From Dipetalonema caudispina (Eukaryota > Nematoda > Chromadorea > Rhabditida > Onchocercidae), in NCBI GenBank assembly GCA_013365325.1, contig JABVXV010000038.1, forward strand, positions 248,001-312,000: a stretch of DNA of 64,000 bases, written 5' to 3'. Below the pieces are notes generated by a model. The model saw only the letters and a list, made by a program, of their open reading frames with translations. It was not told the origin of the DNA and made no database searches. This document shows positions 62,375-64,000 of this stretch, piece after piece; within the stretch, counting starts at the first letter, position 1; each line of letters starts with the position of its first letter. A program made the position numbers and the translations under genes.

Positions 62375-64000
62375 ATGAACCAAGATGAACCTTTTGAAGT
62401 AAGGATCTTCGTAAATAAAGATATTACTGAAATACTATTTCCATGATGAAGTATATAATGTGGAATTGATTTCATGATATAGATTATTACTACAAAATTT
62501 CTTCCGTAATTGTTATTCATAAAGTTCCGGTTATTTAATATATCTTGTAATTTGCAGATGGTTCTGGAAGATCGGCAACCGGATGCAGCATGGAAAAAGA
62601 TTCAGCAGAATACTTTCACACGATGGGTTAATCAAAAGTTGGAACCGGTGAATGTTGAAGTTACTGATTTGGTATGTTCCGATTCAAAAAAAAAGGAATT
62701 AAATTAGATGATGGCAGTTCTTTCGTTTCCATGTACCGATAGTTTAATACTGCCAGTTTCTATTAATGAAATTTGTAGCAAATTGTCTTATCTACAAGTA
62801 AATCATTATTATATTGACATTAATATATTTTATTCAAATATTACCGATAATTGAATGAATTAGAAATGAAAATAATTGAACAGCAAATACGATGAACTCT
62901 TCCGGGAGTTCGTATATACGGTTGTTTCCAGCATGTAGATGTGTTATCATGAAAACCGTACCCGAACTGTCATGACATTTTGATGATAATTGGATGTTAA
63001 ATAAACATTAATGACAAGTCGAAGTGGTGAAAAAGAAAAAAAAAGATCTGTTGAAGATATATTGGCTCTCTTATTTGCACAATTTGTCAGACCACTATTA
63101 ATCGTTCAGGAAACGGACTTTGAAGAAGGTTTAAAATTAATTCGTTTGGTGGAAGTACTATCTGGAAGATCTCTTGGTCGATACAGTAGAAAAGTCACTT
63201 TTCGACATCAGAAATTAGAAAATATATCGCTCGCGCTAAGATTCCTGGAAAATGAGGAACATATTAAAATTGTTAATATCGGTATATTTTTATTTATGAT
63301 TTAATTCATATAAATTTGTTCTATTGTTAAAAATCAGATTTGTATTATTTCAATTGTAGGAAAAATGATTATTTTCAGATAGTTCAGCAATAGCAGATCG
63401 TAATTTGAAGCTCATTTTGGGCCTTGTTTGGACACTTATTTTACATTATTCGATTTCGAAACAAATCTGGGATGATCATCCAAGCAATGCCACAAAAGTT
63501 GAAGATGTGTCACCAAAAGCAAAGCTTATGACTTGGCTTAAGGGAAAATTGCCAACTGGGCTTCCTTTTACCAATTTTACATCCGACTGGAATGATGGAA
63601 TTCTTCTTGGTGCTTTGGTTGGTTGCTTCTCTATTTGATATTACACTGCATCTTAAAACATCGTTTCAACAGGTTTCTTCCAGGTTGATTCCTGTGCACC
63701 TGATTTGGGAGTGGATTGGCGCAATTGGTTACCATCGCAAGCTTTACATTCAACTCGTACAGCAATGCATCTTGCCAAAGATTATCTTAGCATCGCACCT
63801 GTCCGTTTTTAATTTCTTTCCAATTTAAAATGATCAGTTTTCTTTTTTTTTTCTTTTTTCCCTCCTTCCTCAAATGCTATAAACGGATATGATTGAATTT
63901 TTCAGCTTATTGCACCAGAAGAATTGATCAGTCCAGCTGTTGACGAGAGGAGTGTTATGACATATCTTTCGCAGTTTCCTGGAGCAAAATATACGCCACG
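62375..64000 (+). CDS. fln-1: Filamin, N-terminal actin-binding domain (partial)
   Basis: Filamin cross-links F-actin at the cortex. Six exons in phase before the right edge: 62375-62398, 62558-62671, 63110-63281, 63379-63617, 63684-63800, 63906-64000 (continues). Residues from about 18 form calponin-homology domain 1 ([64 protein letters not shown]). CH2 begins near 150 ([59 protein letters not shown]). This matches filamin rather than alpha-actinin or spectrin: the [11 protein letters not shown] and [14 protein letters not shown] segments are filamin-like. The Ig-like filamin repeats would lie beyond the window. The start MNQDEPFE is a tiny first exon with a GTAAGG donor. An in-frame ATG at 63011 runs directly into exon 3 and could start a shorter form. 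Confidence 0.94.

Noticed and set aside
1..64000. tRNA, rRNA, CRISPR, transposon or bacterial/endosymbiont (Wolbachia-like) insertions
   Set aside because: No cloverleaf B-box pattern, repeat-spacer array, transposase or reverse transcriptase motif, or long prokaryote-like open frame was seen on either strand by reading; a tRNAscan/RepeatMasker run would be decisive.

Overview
The window looks like nuclear DNA of a parasitic nematode, most likely a spirurid/filarial-type (clade III) worm. It is strongly AT-rich. Genes are cut into many small exons by introns with T-rich ...TTTCAG 3' ends. Gene content is animal: G12/13-type G alpha, nuclear receptor, Cys-loop channel, dynactin p150, filamin. 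The best matches by eye are to C. elegans and vertebrate families. Species cannot be fixed from sequence alone. No long uninterrupted genes exist, so every gene model here was built by hand, joining exons with GT (or GC)...AG borders and requiring codon phase to agree at every junction.

Layout. 101-694 (+): last two exons of an unrecognised protein with a C-terminal membrane segment, entering from outside the window. 1740-3958 (-): succinyl-CoA ligase alpha subunit, complete, 8 exons. 5646-8333 (-): G12/13-class G-protein alpha (gpa-12 type), complete, 8 exons. 8334-12733: AT-rich sequence with homopolymers. 12734-16280 (-): a nuclear hormone receptor of NR2E appearance, 8 exons, apparently without helix 12. 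16281-19722: intergenic, with a (GT)n/(CA)n inverted microsatellite pair at its right end. 19723-22337 (+): a 437-residue orphan protein with an acidic N-terminus and a repeated C-terminal motif. 23818-25548 (+): a 153-residue secreted orphan, 4 exons. 25549-29429: intergenic. 29430-33768 (+): a divergent Cys-loop ligand-gated ion channel, 9 exons, 429 aa.

34677-44816 (-): dynactin p150/Glued (dnc-1/DCTN1), complete in 31 exons, 1283 aa, tail-to-tail with the channel gene. 44817-45962: a 1.1 kb divergent intergenic region. 45963-48454 (+): a 261-residue basic, probably nuclear, orphan. 49340-54841 (+): an SRBD1/Tex-like S1 RNA-binding protein, 17 exons, 736 aa. 54842-62374: a 7.5 kb stretch of simple repeats with no gene I can support. 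62375-64000 (+): the first six exons of filamin (actin-binding CH1 and CH2), running off the right edge.

The genes do not form a pathway: metabolism, signalling, transport, RNA/chromatin and cytoskeleton genes are neighbours on both strands, as is usual in nematode chromosomes. The points most worth following are three orphan gene models without recognised domains, the nuclear receptor lacking AF-2, the channel whose pore helix departs from both the anion and the cation consensus, and two GC-AG introns plus a set of AAG 3' splice sites.
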